A DNA stretch of 64,000 nucleotides. It comes from Kitasatospora aureofaciens. GTDB taxonomy: Bacteria; Actinomycetota; Actinomycetes; Streptomycetales; Streptomycetaceae. Location: positions 172,691 through 236,690 of the forward strand of contig NZ_JAHTKP010000008.1 in NCBI RefSeq assembly GCF_019192735.1, read 5' to 3'. A model generated the notes under the pieces. The model saw only the letters and a program-made list of their open reading frames with translations, was not told the DNA's origin and did not search any database. Of the stretch, positions 1 through 8,929 are shown piece by piece; position 1 is the first letter of the stretch, and each line of letters opens with the position of its first letter. The translations under genes and the position numbers were made by a program.

Positions 1-3000
1 GCGGGCGGCGCCCAGCTCCTGCGCCGAAGGGCCGGCGCCGAGCACGTAGTCGCGGAACGAGACGTCCACGGGCGGGAGTTCGACGTCCGGACGGTCGTAG
101 AGCGCACCGAGTTCGGTGTAGAAGCGCAGGATGCTGAGCGCGTCGAGCACCAGGTTGTCCATGCCGATGCCGAGCCGCGTCACCCCGCCCGCGCGGACGG
201 CGGTGATGGCGAACAGCGGCCAGCGGCCCGGGTCGAAGACCCGGTGCGAGGCGCGCTCGCGCAGCTCGGCGAACGCGGCTCCGGGGTCGCCGCCAGCCTC
301 TGGATCGCCCGCGGCCTCGGCCACCGTGAGGGTGAAGCGGGGCACCTCGGCCAGGATGCGCTGCTCACCGCTCTCGTCGACGACGGCGCGCAGCATCTCG
401 TGCCGGGCGATCAGCCGGTTGACGGCCTCCTCCAGGCGGGCCGGGTCGAGGTCCGGGACGTCGTACTCGCGGTAGTAGTGGCAGCCGGTGCCGCCGAGCG
501 TGAACCCCTCGTCGCGGCCCAGCCAGTAGGCGCGCTGCACCTCGGTGAGCGGGAACGGCTCGTGGCGGCGGTCCGGATCGGCGCGCAGCGGGGCCTCCGA
601 GGGCGGAAGATCCGCCGTGCGCAGGGTGGCCGCGAAGTCAGCGAGGACGGGATGGGCGAACAGGTCGGAGAGGCGCGTGCCCGCGAACCCGTCCGCGCGC
701 AGCCGCCCGACGAGGCGGGTGGCGAGCAGGCTGTCGCCGCCGAGGGCGAAGAAGTCGTGCTCCCGGCCGACGTTCGCGATGCCGAGGACGTCGGCCCAGG
801 CCGCTGCCGCGCGCCGCTCGGTGTCGCCGGCGGGCGGGGTGACCGGGGCGGCGCCGGGCAGTTCGGCGGTGGCCAGCACCCGGCGCAGCAGGGCCCGGTC
901 CACCTTGCCGTTGGGCGTGAGCGGCAGGCCGGGCAGGACGGCGATCCGCTCGGGCAGCATGGCAGCGGGCAGCCGCTCGGCGAGGTGGGCGCGTAGGGCG
1001 GCAGTGTTCAGTTCGGCGCCCTCGCGGAGCGCACCGAGCGTCGCCAACGCCGGCCAGTCGGCGGACTGTTGCCTCCGCTGCTCGGTGACGGCGGCAGCGA
1101 GTCGCCCGTCCTCGCCTACCACGGCGATGCCTTGGCCGACGCCGGGGAAGGCGGTCAACGCGGCCTCGATCTCGCCGAGTTCGATCCGGTGGCCGCGCAC
1201 CTTGACCTGATGGTCGGCCCGGCCGAGGAACTCCAGGGTGCCGTCCGGCCGGTAGCGGGCGCGGTCGCCGGTGCGGTACCAGCGCAGGCCGTCGTACTCG
1301 GTGAACCGGTCGGCGGTGCGCGCCGGATCGCCGCGGTAACCGCGGGCGACGCCGGCGCCGCCGATCCACAGCTCGCCGGGCACGTGGTCGGGGCAGTCGC
1401 GGCCGAGCGGGTCGACCACCCGGCAGGCGACGCCCGCGAGCGGGGTGCCGTACGGGATGGACGTCCACGACGCCGGCACGTCGTGGACCTCGCACAGCGT
1501 GGAGTGGATGGCGGTCTCGGTGGTGCCGCCGAGCGCCGCGAACCGGCAGTCGGGGGCGACGGCCGCGAGCCGGGCCGGGAGGTCGGGCGGCACCCAGTCG
1601 CCGCCGAGCAGCACGGCCTTGAGCGACGGGAGCGGCCGGTCGGCGGCGGTGACCAGCATGTCCAGCAGGGCGGGCACGCAGTTGATGATCGTGGCGGCGT
1701 GACTGATCGTCAGATCGGTCCAGACGGTGGCGTCCCGGCGGTCCTGCTCCTCGACGCAGACCACGGCGCCGCCGGCCGACAGCGGGCCGAAGATGTCGTA
1801 CACCGAGAGGTCGAAGTCCAGCGCGGAGAGCGCCAGCGTACGGTCCGAAGTATCCAGAGCAAAGCGGCGGTTGAGGTCCTCGACGGTGTTCGCGGCGGCG
1901 GCGTGGGTGAGTTCGACGCCCTTGGGCTCGCCGGTGGAGCCGGAGGTGTAGATGATGTACGCGAGTTCGTCGCCGTCCCCGTCTCGGGACGCCGCCAGCG
2001 GAACGGTATCCGCGGGGACGGTGATGTCGTCCACGACCAGCCGGACCCCCGCCGACCGGTGGATCCGCTCCCGGCGTGCGGCGGGCTGGTCGATGCCGAG
2101 CGGCAGGTAGGCGGCGCCGGTGGCGAGCACCGAGAGCACAGCCACGACCTGGTCGGGGCCCTTCGGCAGGGTGACGGCCACCAAGTCGCCCGGGCCGGCG
2201 CCCTGCGCGCTCAGATGCCCGGCCAACTCCAGGGCTCGGTCGGCGAGTTCACCGTACGAGAGGACGCCATTGGCGCCCCAGAGCAGGGCGGGGGAGTGCG
2301 GGTAGGCCGCCGCGCGGGCGAAGAAGGCGTCGTGCAGCCGGGCATCGGAGCGGGGCGCCGCGGTGGCGTTCACCCGTGCGCGGACGGTGAGTTGGGAGGC
2401 GGGAAGCAGCGCGGGCACCGGCGTGGACCACGCGTCCTCGTCGCCGAGCAGCCGGTCCAGCAGCCGCCCGTACGCCGCGAACATCGCGTCCAGCACCCCG
2501 GGTGCGAAGGCGTCCTCCCGGGCGTCCCAGTTGACCAGCAGCCCGTCGCCGATCTCCGTGACCTGGGCGTCCAGCCACACCTGCGGGCCCTGCGAGATGA
2601 TCCAGGAGGCTTCCCCGAAGGCCTCCCGGACGGCGGGCGAGAAGAGTTCGCCGAGGCCGAGTGCGCTGGTGTAGACGACCGGCGCCAGCACCTGCTCGCC
2701 GTGCAGGCGGGAGAGGTCGCGCAGGACCTCGACCCCGGAGTGCCCGGCGTGAGCGGCGTCCGCGTGGAAGCGCTGCTGGAGGCGGCCGGCCCGCTCGGCG
2801 AACGTCCCGGGCGTGCCGCCGTTCCAGGCGAGCAGCACGGAGGAGGTGAAGTCGCCCACCAGATCATCGACTTCGGGGTGGAGCGGGGCGCGGTCGAAGA
2901 GCGGGAGGTTGAGCAGGAACTCCGGCTCGGCGCTGAACGCGGTCAGCGTCTCGGCGAACACGGCCGCCAGTGCCATGGCCGGGGTCAGGCCGTGCCGCCG

Positions 3001-3996
3001 TGCCAGGCTCTCGAAGCGGCGCAGCTCGGCGAGGTCGAGCAGGCGGTGGCGGCGTATGACGGTGGTGGCTTCGCCCGGGTGCGCGTTGACGGGGAGCCGG
3101 GGCGCGGCGGGCAGTGCGGGCAGACGGGCCTGCCAGTGGGCGCGGTCGGCCTCCCGGGCGGCCGGGTCGGTGGCGGCGGCGCGGTCGGCGAGGTACTGCG
3201 GGTAGCTGTAGCCGGGGGCGGCCGACAGGAGGCCCGGGGCGGCGTAGGCGCCGGCGAGGTCGGCGAGCAGCACGCGCAGGCTGAGTGCGTCGGCGGCGAC
3301 CATGTCCAGGTTGACGTGCATCCGGGTGCCGCCGGGGCGGATCGCGTCGGGGAGCAGCGTGAGCCGGACGTCCAGCACCTCGCCGTTGGCGATGTCCAGG
3401 GTGCGGTGCGAGAGGCGGCGGCGCAGTTCCGCGAGTTCCGCCTCGGCCTCGGCGGCACTCCGCTCGCGAAGGTCGTGGACGCGCAGGCCGGGCCAGGCGG
3501 ACTCGGCGGCGATCCGCTGCCGGCCGTCGTCGAGGATGTGCACGCGGAGCATCCCGTGCCGGGCGAACACGGCCCGGACGGCGGCCTCCAGGCGGTCCGG
3601 GGCGACGCCCTCGCCGTCGAACTCGTGGTAGAAGTGCGCGGCCACGCCGCCGAGTTGCTGCCCGTCGGCCCGCCCGACCCAGTAGGCGTGCTGCATCAGG
3701 GCGAGGTCGAAGGGCGCGGACTCGTCGACGGCGGTGCCGGCGTGACGGACCGGGGCGGTGCCGGTCCGGTCGAGGAGGCCGCGCCAGGCGGCGAGGGTGG
3801 GTTGCGAGGCGAGGTCGGCGAAGCCCACGTCGGCGCCGGTGCGCGTGAGCCGCCCGGCCAGTCGCATCATCGTCAGCGAGTCGAGTCCGAGCTCGATCAG
3901 GTTGGCGTTCTCGGCGATCGACTCGGCGGCCACGCCGAGCAGTTCGCCGACCGCCGTGGCCAGGTCGTCGGCGTTCGCCGCGCGGTCCTGCGACAC
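1..3996 (-). CDS. Cy-domain NRPS (yersiniabactin HMWP2 / coelibactin type), 3' end outside window
   Basis: Non-ribosomal peptide synthetase, at least 1,332 residues, continuing past the left edge. Domain order seen: N-terminal carrier protein (LGLDSL, Ser40) with no adenylation domain before it; Cy domain (motif near residue 95; DMVAADALS near 235, the D-x4-D-x2-S signature of heterocyclisation domains); A domain (YIIYTSGSTGEPKG near 680; NGKVDR at its end); PCP (FFALGGDSLL near 1085); a second Cy domain (LTEVQRAYWLGR near 1150; DNLVLDALS near 1280). ArCP-Cy-A-PCP-Cy is the layout of HMWP2, which adds Cys-derived thiazolines to salicylate. The A-domain pocket carries D-L-x2-Y and N as in Cys-activating enzymes, but H where Cys codes usually have W. 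GTG start at 3996, with GGAGG upstream. It diverges from the MFS gene across a Zur-like box. The aryl starter and its ligase are inferred and not in the window. Confidence 0.5.
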   Translation of the reverse strand, partial: MSQDRAANADDLATAVGELLGVAAESIAENANLIELGLDSLTMMRLAGRLTRTGADVGFADLASQPTLAAWRGLLDRTGTAPVRHAGTAVDESAPFDLALMQHAYWVGRADGQQLGGVAAHFYHEFDGEGVAPDRLEAAVRAVFARHGMLRVHILDDGRQRIAAESAWPGLRVHDLRERSAAEAEAELAELRRRLSHRTLDIANGEVLDVRLTLLPDAIRPGGTRMHVNLDMVAADALSLRVLLADLAGAYAAPGLLSAAPGYSYPQYLADRAAATDPAAREADRAHWQARLPALPAAPRLPVNAHPGEATTVIRRHRLLDLAELRRFESLARRHGLTPAMALAAVFAETLTAFSAEPEFLLNLPLFDRAPLHPEVDDLVGDFTSSVLLAWNGGTPGTFAERAGRLQQRFHADAAHAGHSGVEVLRDLSRLHGEQVLAPVVYTSALGLGELFSPAVREAFGEASWIISQGPQVWLDAQVTEIGDGLLVNWDAREDAFAPGVLDAMFAAYGRLLDRLLGDEDAWSTPVPALLPASQLTVRARVNATAAPRSDARLHDAFFARAAAYPHSPALLWGANGVLSYGELADRALELAGHLSAQGAGPGDLVAVTLPKGPDQVVAVLSVLATGAAYLPLGIDQPAARRERIHRSAGVRLVVDDITVPADTVPLAASRDGDGDELAYIIYTSGSTGEPKGVELTHAAAANTVEDLNRRFALDTSDRTLALSALDFDLSVYDIFGPLSAGGAVVCVEEQDRRDATVWTDLTISHAATIINCVPALLDMLVTAADRPLPSLKAVLLGGDWVPPDLPARLAAVAPDCRFAALGGTTETAIHSTLCEVHDVPASWTSIPYGTPLAGVACRVVDPLGRDCPDHVPGELWIGGAGVARGYRGDPARTADRFTEYDGLRWYRTGDRARYRPDGTLEFLGRADHQVKVRGHRIELGEIEAALTAFPGVGQGIAVVGEDGRLAAAVTEQRRQQSADWPALATLGALREGAELNTAALRAHLAERLPAAMLPERIAVLPGLPLTPNGKVDRALLRRVLATAELPGAAPVTPPAGDTERRAAAAWADVLGIANVGREHDFFALGGDSLLATRLVGRLRADGFAGTRLSDLFAHPVLADFAATLRTADLPPSEAPLRADPDRRHEPFPLTEVQRAYWLGRDEGFTLGGTGCHYYREYDVPDLDPARLEEAVNRLIARHEMLRAVVDESGEQRILAEVPRFTLTVAEAAGDPEAGGDPGAAFAELRERASHRVFDPGRWPLFAITAVRAGGVTRLGIGMDNLVLDALSILRFYTELGALYDRPDVELPPVDVSFRDYVLGAGPSAQELGAAR

Positions 3997-4079
3997 GTGG
4001 GGTTCCTCCCTTGGGCATGGCGAGGCCATGGGTGGGCGTGGCGGGGCACGGGTCTGATGTGGCTCCCCGCGGTGTGTTC

Positions 4080-4122
4080 ATCATTAATAGCATTGAAAAC
4101 CATTTCCATCTAGTGCTAGCGT
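4080..4122. promoter_or_regulatory. Zur-like operator in the NRPS/MFS divergent promoter
   Basis: Positions 4094-4108 read TGAAAACCATTTCCA, matching 12 of 15 positions of the Streptomyces Zur-box palindrome TGAAAATGATTTTCA. On the plus strand it overlaps a good promoter for the MFS gene: TTGAAA at 4093-4098, an 18-nt spacer, TAGCGT at 4117-4122. Zinc-bound Zur sitting here would block RNA polymerase and could also repress the NRPS on the other strand. A Fur-type site is the main alternative. Confidence 0.5.
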
Positions 4123-4160
4123 CGCGGTTGTCTCCAGCGGACCGCCGGGAAGGGGTGGAC

Positions 4161-5741
4161 ATGACTGACGCAACGTCAGAAGCAGTTGTCGATAAGGAGA
4201 ACGGTGGCGAGGCGGCACCTCCGGACGTCCGTTCCGCCCGGACCTGGACAACTGCCGTCACCTCGCTCGCCGCCGCGATGATGACCCTCGACATCACCGT
4301 CGTGAACGTCGCGATGCCCAGGATCGGCGCCGACCTGGACGCCTCCCTCGACTCCCTGCAGTGGATCGTCAACGCCTACACCCTGTCGTTCGCCGCCCTC
4401 CTCCTCACCGCCGGCTCGGTCTCGGACCGGATCGGCCGCAAGCGGATCTTCCTGGCCGGCACGGCCGTCTTCACGGTCGCCTCCGCCGCCTGCGCCCTGG
4501 CCCCCGGCGCCGGCGTGCTGATCGCCGCCCGTGCCGTCCAGGGCGCCGGCGGGGCCATGGTCCTCGGCACCTCGCTCGCCCTCATCGCCGGCGCGTACGA
4601 AGGCGCGCCGACCCGTGCCCGTACCGGCGCCATCGGCCTCTACACGGCCGGTGCCGCCGTCTCCGCCGCCCTCGGGCCGCTGGTCGGCGGAGCCATCACC
4701 GAGTGGCTGAGCTGGCCCTGGCTCTTCGCCGTCAACGTGCCCGTGGGCGTGCTGATCCTCGTCGGCGCCGTCCGCAAGGTCCCCGAGAGCGTCGACCCGG
4801 TCGCCTCCGGACGCGTCGACAAGGCGGGCGCGGTACTCGCCGTCCTCGCCCTGTTCGCGCTCAACTACGGGCTGCTGACCGGCGCCGAGCACGGCTGGTC
4901 CCGCCTCGACGTGACCGGCACGCTCGCCGCCGGCGCCGTCCTCACCACCGCCTTCGCCCTCCTCCAGTGGCGCCTCGGCGAGCGAGCCATGCTCGACCCG
5001 CGGCTGTTCGCCATCCCCACCTTCAGCGGCGCCGTGCTGCTCAGCTTCGCCGCCCGGATCTTCAGCTTCGGCCTGCTGCCGTTCCTCACCCTGTGGCTCG
5101 GCGGCATGCTCGGCCTGTCCCCGTTCCGGATCGGCCTCGTGCTGCTCGCCCAGTCCGTCGCCCTGCTGCTCGCGGCGCCGGTGGGCATGATGCTCGCCAA
5201 GAAGCTCCGCGTGTCGGTCGTACTGGCGCTCGGCATGGTGCTGGTGGCCGCCGGGATGTTCAGCGCCACCGGCATCGGCCCGGCGGACGACTGGACGGCC
5301 GTCCTGCCGATGCTGCTCCTGCTCGGCGCCGGTGCCGGCCTCACCCTCCCGCACCTGCTCGACCTCGCCGTCGGCGTCGTCCCCGCCGCACGGGCGGGCA
5401 CCGCCTCCGGGGCGGCCAACAGCTTCTTCCCGCTCGGTACGGCCGTCGGCGTCGCGCTCTTCGGCGTTGTGCTGAGCAGCCACGTGGACAGCGCTCTCAC
5501 TCCGGCCGTCCTAGGGATCCCGGCCGCCGACGTGGGCCACGTCCACGAGCTGGTGACGGCCGGCCAGTTCGACGCCATGGCCGCGCCCTACGAGGGCGCG
5601 ACCCGTGACCACGTCCTCGCCCTGGCCCACACCGCCTACACCGACGCCCTGTCCTCGATCTTCCTCATCGCCGGCACCGCCGCGCTCGTGGCCGCGGCCG
5701 CCAGCCTGGTCCTCGTCCGACGACAGGACGGGCGCGCGTAG
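4161..5741 (+). CDS. MFS transporter, DHA2 (14-TM) drug/metallophore exporter
   Basis: 526-residue integral membrane protein. LDITVVNVAMP near residue 49 is the first-helix motif of the DHA2 multidrug family, followed by the A-like loop SDRIGRKR and alternating hydrophobic segments consistent with 14 TM helices. Such pumps expel small molecules using the proton gradient. Because it is the gene divergent from the Cy-type NRPS and shares the Zur-like control region, its likely cargo is the metal-free NRPS product; that is inference. ATG at 4161 is preceded by GGAAGGGG at a suitable distance; longer in-frame starts upstream would run into the operator. An intact gene with no oddities. Confidence 0.5.
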   Translation: MTDATSEAVVDKENGGEAAPPDVRSARTWTTAVTSLAAAMMTLDITVVNVAMPRIGADLDASLDSLQWIVNAYTLSFAALLLTAGSVSDRIGRKRIFLAGTAVFTVASAACALAPGAGVLIAARAVQGAGGAMVLGTSLALIAGAYEGAPTRARTGAIGLYTAGAAVSAALGPLVGGAITEWLSWPWLFAVNVPVGVLILVGAVRKVPESVDPVASGRVDKAGAVLAVLALFALNYGLLTGAEHGWSRLDVTGTLAAGAVLTTAFALLQWRLGERAMLDPRLFAIPTFSGAVLLSFAARIFSFGLLPFLTLWLGGMLGLSPFRIGLVLLAQSVALLLAAPVGMMLAKKLRVSVVLALGMVLVAAGMFSATGIGPADDWTAVLPMLLLLGAGAGLTLPHLLDLAVGVVPAARAGTASGAANSFFPLGTAVGVALFGVVLSSHVDSALTPAVLGIPAADVGHVHELVTAGQFDAMAAPYEGATRDHVLALAHTAYTDALSSIFLIAGTAALVAAAASLVLVRRQDGRA

Positions 5742-5790
5742 CTGCTACGGCCTGGGCTTCCGCGATCACCTGTCGGTGGGCGGGTACAGA

Positions 5791-7125
5791 ATGGCGATCA
5801 TGACCCGGACGCTGACCCTGCCCCTGATCATCCCCGCCTCGCTCGTGGACGCCCACCGCCTCGACCTCACCGCCGACGGGTGGGGGTTCGCGACGCACCA
5901 CGCCGTGGCAACGGCCTCCGGCGACACGTACGCGATGTCCACGGTGCGGCGCTACAGCTGGGCCCCCGGCGCGACGGACCCCGCCGAGCGGAACTTCGAC
6001 CACCGGGTCATCACTCGGTACGCCCCCGACGGGACGCCCACCGCCACCGCCCTGTTCGGGCACCCGCGGCCGGACGGCACGCCGTGGGCGATCGTGGACG
6101 GGGACAAGGACAACCTGGCGGTCCTTCCGGACGGGACGATCGCGATCAGCTCGACGCCGGGGAGCACCCACCTGATCTCCCCGGACCTGAGCCAGGTCCT
6201 CGCCTCCTGGCGGATGCCCTGGGGCTGGGAGGAGCAGAAGGCGAGGACGGGCGACCCCTTCGCCGCGTCGATCGCCGTCACGCCCTCCGGCCGGCTGCTG
6301 TGCATGACGTCCGAGTACGGGCTGAGCAACTGGTCCGGGGCGCGCCCCAACATCGTCGCCGTCTCCGAGCCCGGCAGCGGCCTCGCCCCCGGCGCCAAGG
6401 CCCCGCTGCGGGCGCTCGCGACCCTCGACGCGCGTACCGCCCGGCAGACCGAAGCCGACCGGTACCCCCATGTCCTGTTCCGGGGCGCGCCGGTGTGGCG
6501 GGACAACCGCCCCTCGCCCTCGCTGACGGAGCTCCTGTCGGAGCTGACCGGGACGTCCGGCAGCCTGTGCAGGTACGAGGACTCCACGATGACCCGGCCC
6601 GCGGCGCTGCGCGACGACCTGTTCGTCGTCCCGGTCTTCGGAAAGCTCTACCGCTCCACCAACCTGGGCCAGGAGTTCAGCTTCGCGCTCCTCGACGATC
6701 AGGGCGTGGTGCGGGGCCGCCTGGAGGGGCTGGACCGGAGGAAAGACAGCCCGTTCACCGGCTTCGACTTCACCGTGGTGGCAGACCCGCACCGGGGGAG
6801 GGCCTTCCACCTCAACCGCTACGGCCTGTACGCCTGGACCGCCGAAGGGCAGCTGCGCTCCCGGCTGTCCACCGAGGACAAGCCGTTCAAGCCCCTCAAG
6901 CACTTCGCCCTGCTGGAGTGCACGCCCGCCGGCGAGCTCCTGCTCTGCCACCGCAAGCAGCACCTGCTGCTCCGTGTCCCGGTGCCGGACGACCTCGGCA
7001 CCCTGCCCGCCGCCGTGGAGGCCGCCCTGAAGGGGTACGGGCCCGGGCGCAACGCGCTGAAGAAGCAGTACGCTCCGGTGGACTGGCACTGGGTGGACAA
7101 CTCCGCTGAGGTGCACCACCTCTGA
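5791..7125 (+). CDS. hypothetical protein, repeat-rich (possibly beta-propeller-like)
   Basis: 444-residue protein not recognised as a named family. It has no signal peptide and no TM segment. The sequence alternates short beta-like stretches with aromatic/Gly turns (for example DGTIAISSTPGSTHLISPDL and YGLYAWTAEGQLRSRL), suggesting a propeller-like fold, but no Kelch, WD or NHL signature can be assigned. Start at 5791 (ATGGCGATC) is chosen because the frame upstream overlaps the MFS gene; ATG at 5800 is an alternative. The ribosome binding site is weak. It sits 49 nt after the MFS gene on the same strand, but nothing links it to the metallophore; it converges on the next gene. Confidence 0.5.
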   Translation: MAIMTRTLTLPLIIPASLVDAHRLDLTADGWGFATHHAVATASGDTYAMSTVRRYSWAPGATDPAERNFDHRVITRYAPDGTPTATALFGHPRPDGTPWAIVDGDKDNLAVLPDGTIAISSTPGSTHLISPDLSQVLASWRMPWGWEEQKARTGDPFAASIAVTPSGRLLCMTSEYGLSNWSGARPNIVAVSEPGSGLAPGAKAPLRALATLDARTARQTEADRYPHVLFRGAPVWRDNRPSPSLTELLSELTGTSGSLCRYEDSTMTRPAALRDDLFVVPVFGKLYRSTNLGQEFSFALLDDQGVVRGRLEGLDRRKDSPFTGFDFTVVADPHRGRAFHLNRYGLYAWTAEGQLRSRLSTEDKPFKPLKHFALLECTPAGELLLCHRKQHLLLRVPVPDDLGTLPAAVEAALKGYGPGRNALKKQYAPVDWHWVDNSAEVHHL

Positions 7126-7152
7126 GGCCCAGGACCCGGGGGGCGGCCGCGC

Positions 7153-7839
7153 CTATCCTCGGTAGCCGGTGCCCGGGCGGCGGGGTTCGAACTCCGGGCA
7201 GTGGAAGGTCTCCTGGGTGAATCCGGTCCGGTGGTCCCAGATGGCGAGGAGGCCGGGTTTGCCGCTGACCGTGCGGTAGGTGTCCTTGCTGTCGCGGAAG
7301 CAGGCCATGGAGCCCATGAAGCCCGAGCCGGCCGGGGAGTAGTCCGAGTGCGCGCAGGTGATGCAGGCCAGGATGCGGACGCCGGGCGGCAGTTGGCGCC
7401 GGAGGTCGAGGAGCGCGTCCTCCATGTCCTCCCAGGGGGCGGCGGTCTCGACCGTCCCGCCGTCGGGGAGGTCGAGCCGGAGGGTGACGTGCAGGGCGTC
7501 GAGGCCGCCGGAGGGGCCGGGGTCGCCGAGGACCACGCGACCGTGCAGGGTGGCCGGGAGGCGCCCGCCGTCCGGGCCGGCGACCTGGAGGGGCGTGCTC
7601 CACTCGATGGTGCAGGAGCACAGTTCGTCGAGGCGGGTCAGGTCGGGCGGCAGCCCGTCCTCGTCGAGCCGGCCGGCGAGTTCGAGCGCGTCGAGGCTGG
7701 ATCCCTCGAAGCGGTTGCCCCGCAGGAGGAGGGAGAAGGTCTGCCCGTCATTGACGAGGACGGTGTCGACCCGCCCCCACCGGTCGGTGACCACGGCCGG
7801 CAGACGCAGCGGCGGATCGTATCTCAACTCGCTTGGCAT
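7153..7839 (-). CDS. hypothetical protein, DUF6304-like
   Basis: 228-residue soluble protein resembling a streptomycete family annotated DUF6304; I assign this from memory with moderate confidence. The C-terminal third holds two CxxC-like clusters, CSC near residue 70 and ILACITCAHSDYSP near 165, then FMGSMACFRDS, the part that looks conserved. There is no signal peptide, TM segment or known catalytic motif, and its role is unknown. It converges with the preceding plus-strand gene (27-nt gap). ATG at 7839 is used, with no strong ribosome binding site. Confidence 0.5.
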   Translation of the reverse strand: MPSELRYDPPLRLPAVVTDRWGRVDTVLVNDGQTFSLLLRGNRFEGSSLDALELAGRLDEDGLPPDLTRLDELCSCTIEWSTPLQVAGPDGGRLPATLHGRVVLGDPGPSGGLDALHVTLRLDLPDGGTVETAAPWEDMEDALLDLRRQLPPGVRILACITCAHSDYSPAGSGFMGSMACFRDSKDTYRTVSGKPGLLAIWDHRTGFTQETFHCPEFEPRRPGTGYRG

Positions 7840-7918
7840 GGAGCAAGTATGGGCCGCCTAGCGAGGAGATGACCCCGCGGTGGCCCGAAGCCGTCGCACG
7901 GCGGTGGCGAGTCGGTGC

Positions 7919-8770
7919 TCAGGCGCTACCGCTGTCGTCGGTTTGCGGAGGGCGGTCGTCGATCACAATTCGGACCCTGGTGGTATTGACCTGAGAAGGG
8001 GTGGCCTCGCCGATGCCGCTGGCGACACGATTGTAGTACGTCGACGCGAGCGCACGATCCTCACGCGAGGCCCTTCGCGAGCGAGCGGTGGTGTGCAAAG
8101 CGCTGAGGACAGCGATCAGGGTTCGACCAGACACGGTCACGTTGGTCTGGTCGTCGTCGCCTCCGCGGGCGGCGATCCCGGGCACCCGGAAATGAGAGTT
8201 CTGGGCAGCCTGTTCCACGATGAACGCCCACGTGTCCCGATGGCAGGCAACGTCGGCGGCACCGACCCCCGCGGCACGTTCCAGTAGGGCGCCGAGAGTT
8301 CGCTGCTCACCAGGTGACGGCTCCGGGCCCGCCGACTCATGGCCGTCGGGGGTGGGTTCCTCATGTCCGACGGTGGGTGGGTGCGCGTTTGTGGCGTTAC
8401 GGTGGGGATCGGCTGTGAAAGCCGACGCGCCGAGTTGCGCTCCTGCCATGTCGACGGTCTGCGTCCTTGCTTCTGCGGGTCGACGCCGTGCCGCCTCGAG
8501 CTCAAGTCGAAGAGACTCCACCTCGCGGTGGGCTTCGGTGATGCTCTTGTGGGCGTCATTGAGTTCTCGACGGAGCTCGCGCAGCTCGCTGCGGAGATCC
8601 TGCAGTCCGCTGTCCAGCCCAGTGCCGAATTGTTGCCGTAGTTCGGCGTGAAGGGTGCGGAGCTCGGCTTGGGCTGAGCGCTGCTCCTGCCCGAATTCAG
8701 TTCGAATCAGGGCAAGTTCGTCGGCAAGCCAGCGGGGTCGCTCGTTGAGGGAACTGCGGAAGATGCCCAT
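7919..8770 (-). CDS. coiled-coil protein beside the trypsin/NTPase cassette
   Basis: 283-residue soluble protein of unknown family. Residues about 10-100 form a long charged heptad-like helix (for example LQDLRSELRELRRELNDAH), a clear coiled coil. A low-complexity Pro/His/Glu linker covers about 110-155, and a compact C-terminal domain (about 155-275) has no motif I recognise. ATG at 8770 has GGAGAG eleven bases upstream. It lies 159 nt downstream of the protease/NTPase gene on the same strand and shares that gene's lower GC and relaxed codon use, so it probably came in with that cassette. It could be an adaptor, sensor or effector; nothing in the sequence decides which. Confidence 0.5.
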   Translation of the reverse strand: MGIFRSSLNERPRWLADELALIRTEFGQEQRSAQAELRTLHAELRQQFGTGLDSGLQDLRSELRELRRELNDAHKSITEAHREVESLRLELEAARRRPAEARTQTVDMAGAQLGASAFTADPHRNATNAHPPTVGHEEPTPDGHESAGPEPSPGEQRTLGALLERAAGVGAADVACHRDTWAFIVEQAAQNSHFRVPGIAARGGDDDQTNVTVSGRTLIAVLSALHTTARSRRASREDRALASTYYNRVASGIGEATPSQVNTTRVRIVIDDRPPQTDDSGSA

Positions 8771-8929
8771 GCCTGACTCTCCTTCGATCCATAGTGCTCC
8801 GCTGTCAAAGAATCGTTGAACCGCCGATGCCGATGAGGCGGATCTCCTGGCACTGACCGGATTGCCACGCTGGTGGGCCGAAAGGTGTTTGGGTGCGCCT
8901 GCAATGGCGCCAGCTGGATCACACCGTTC

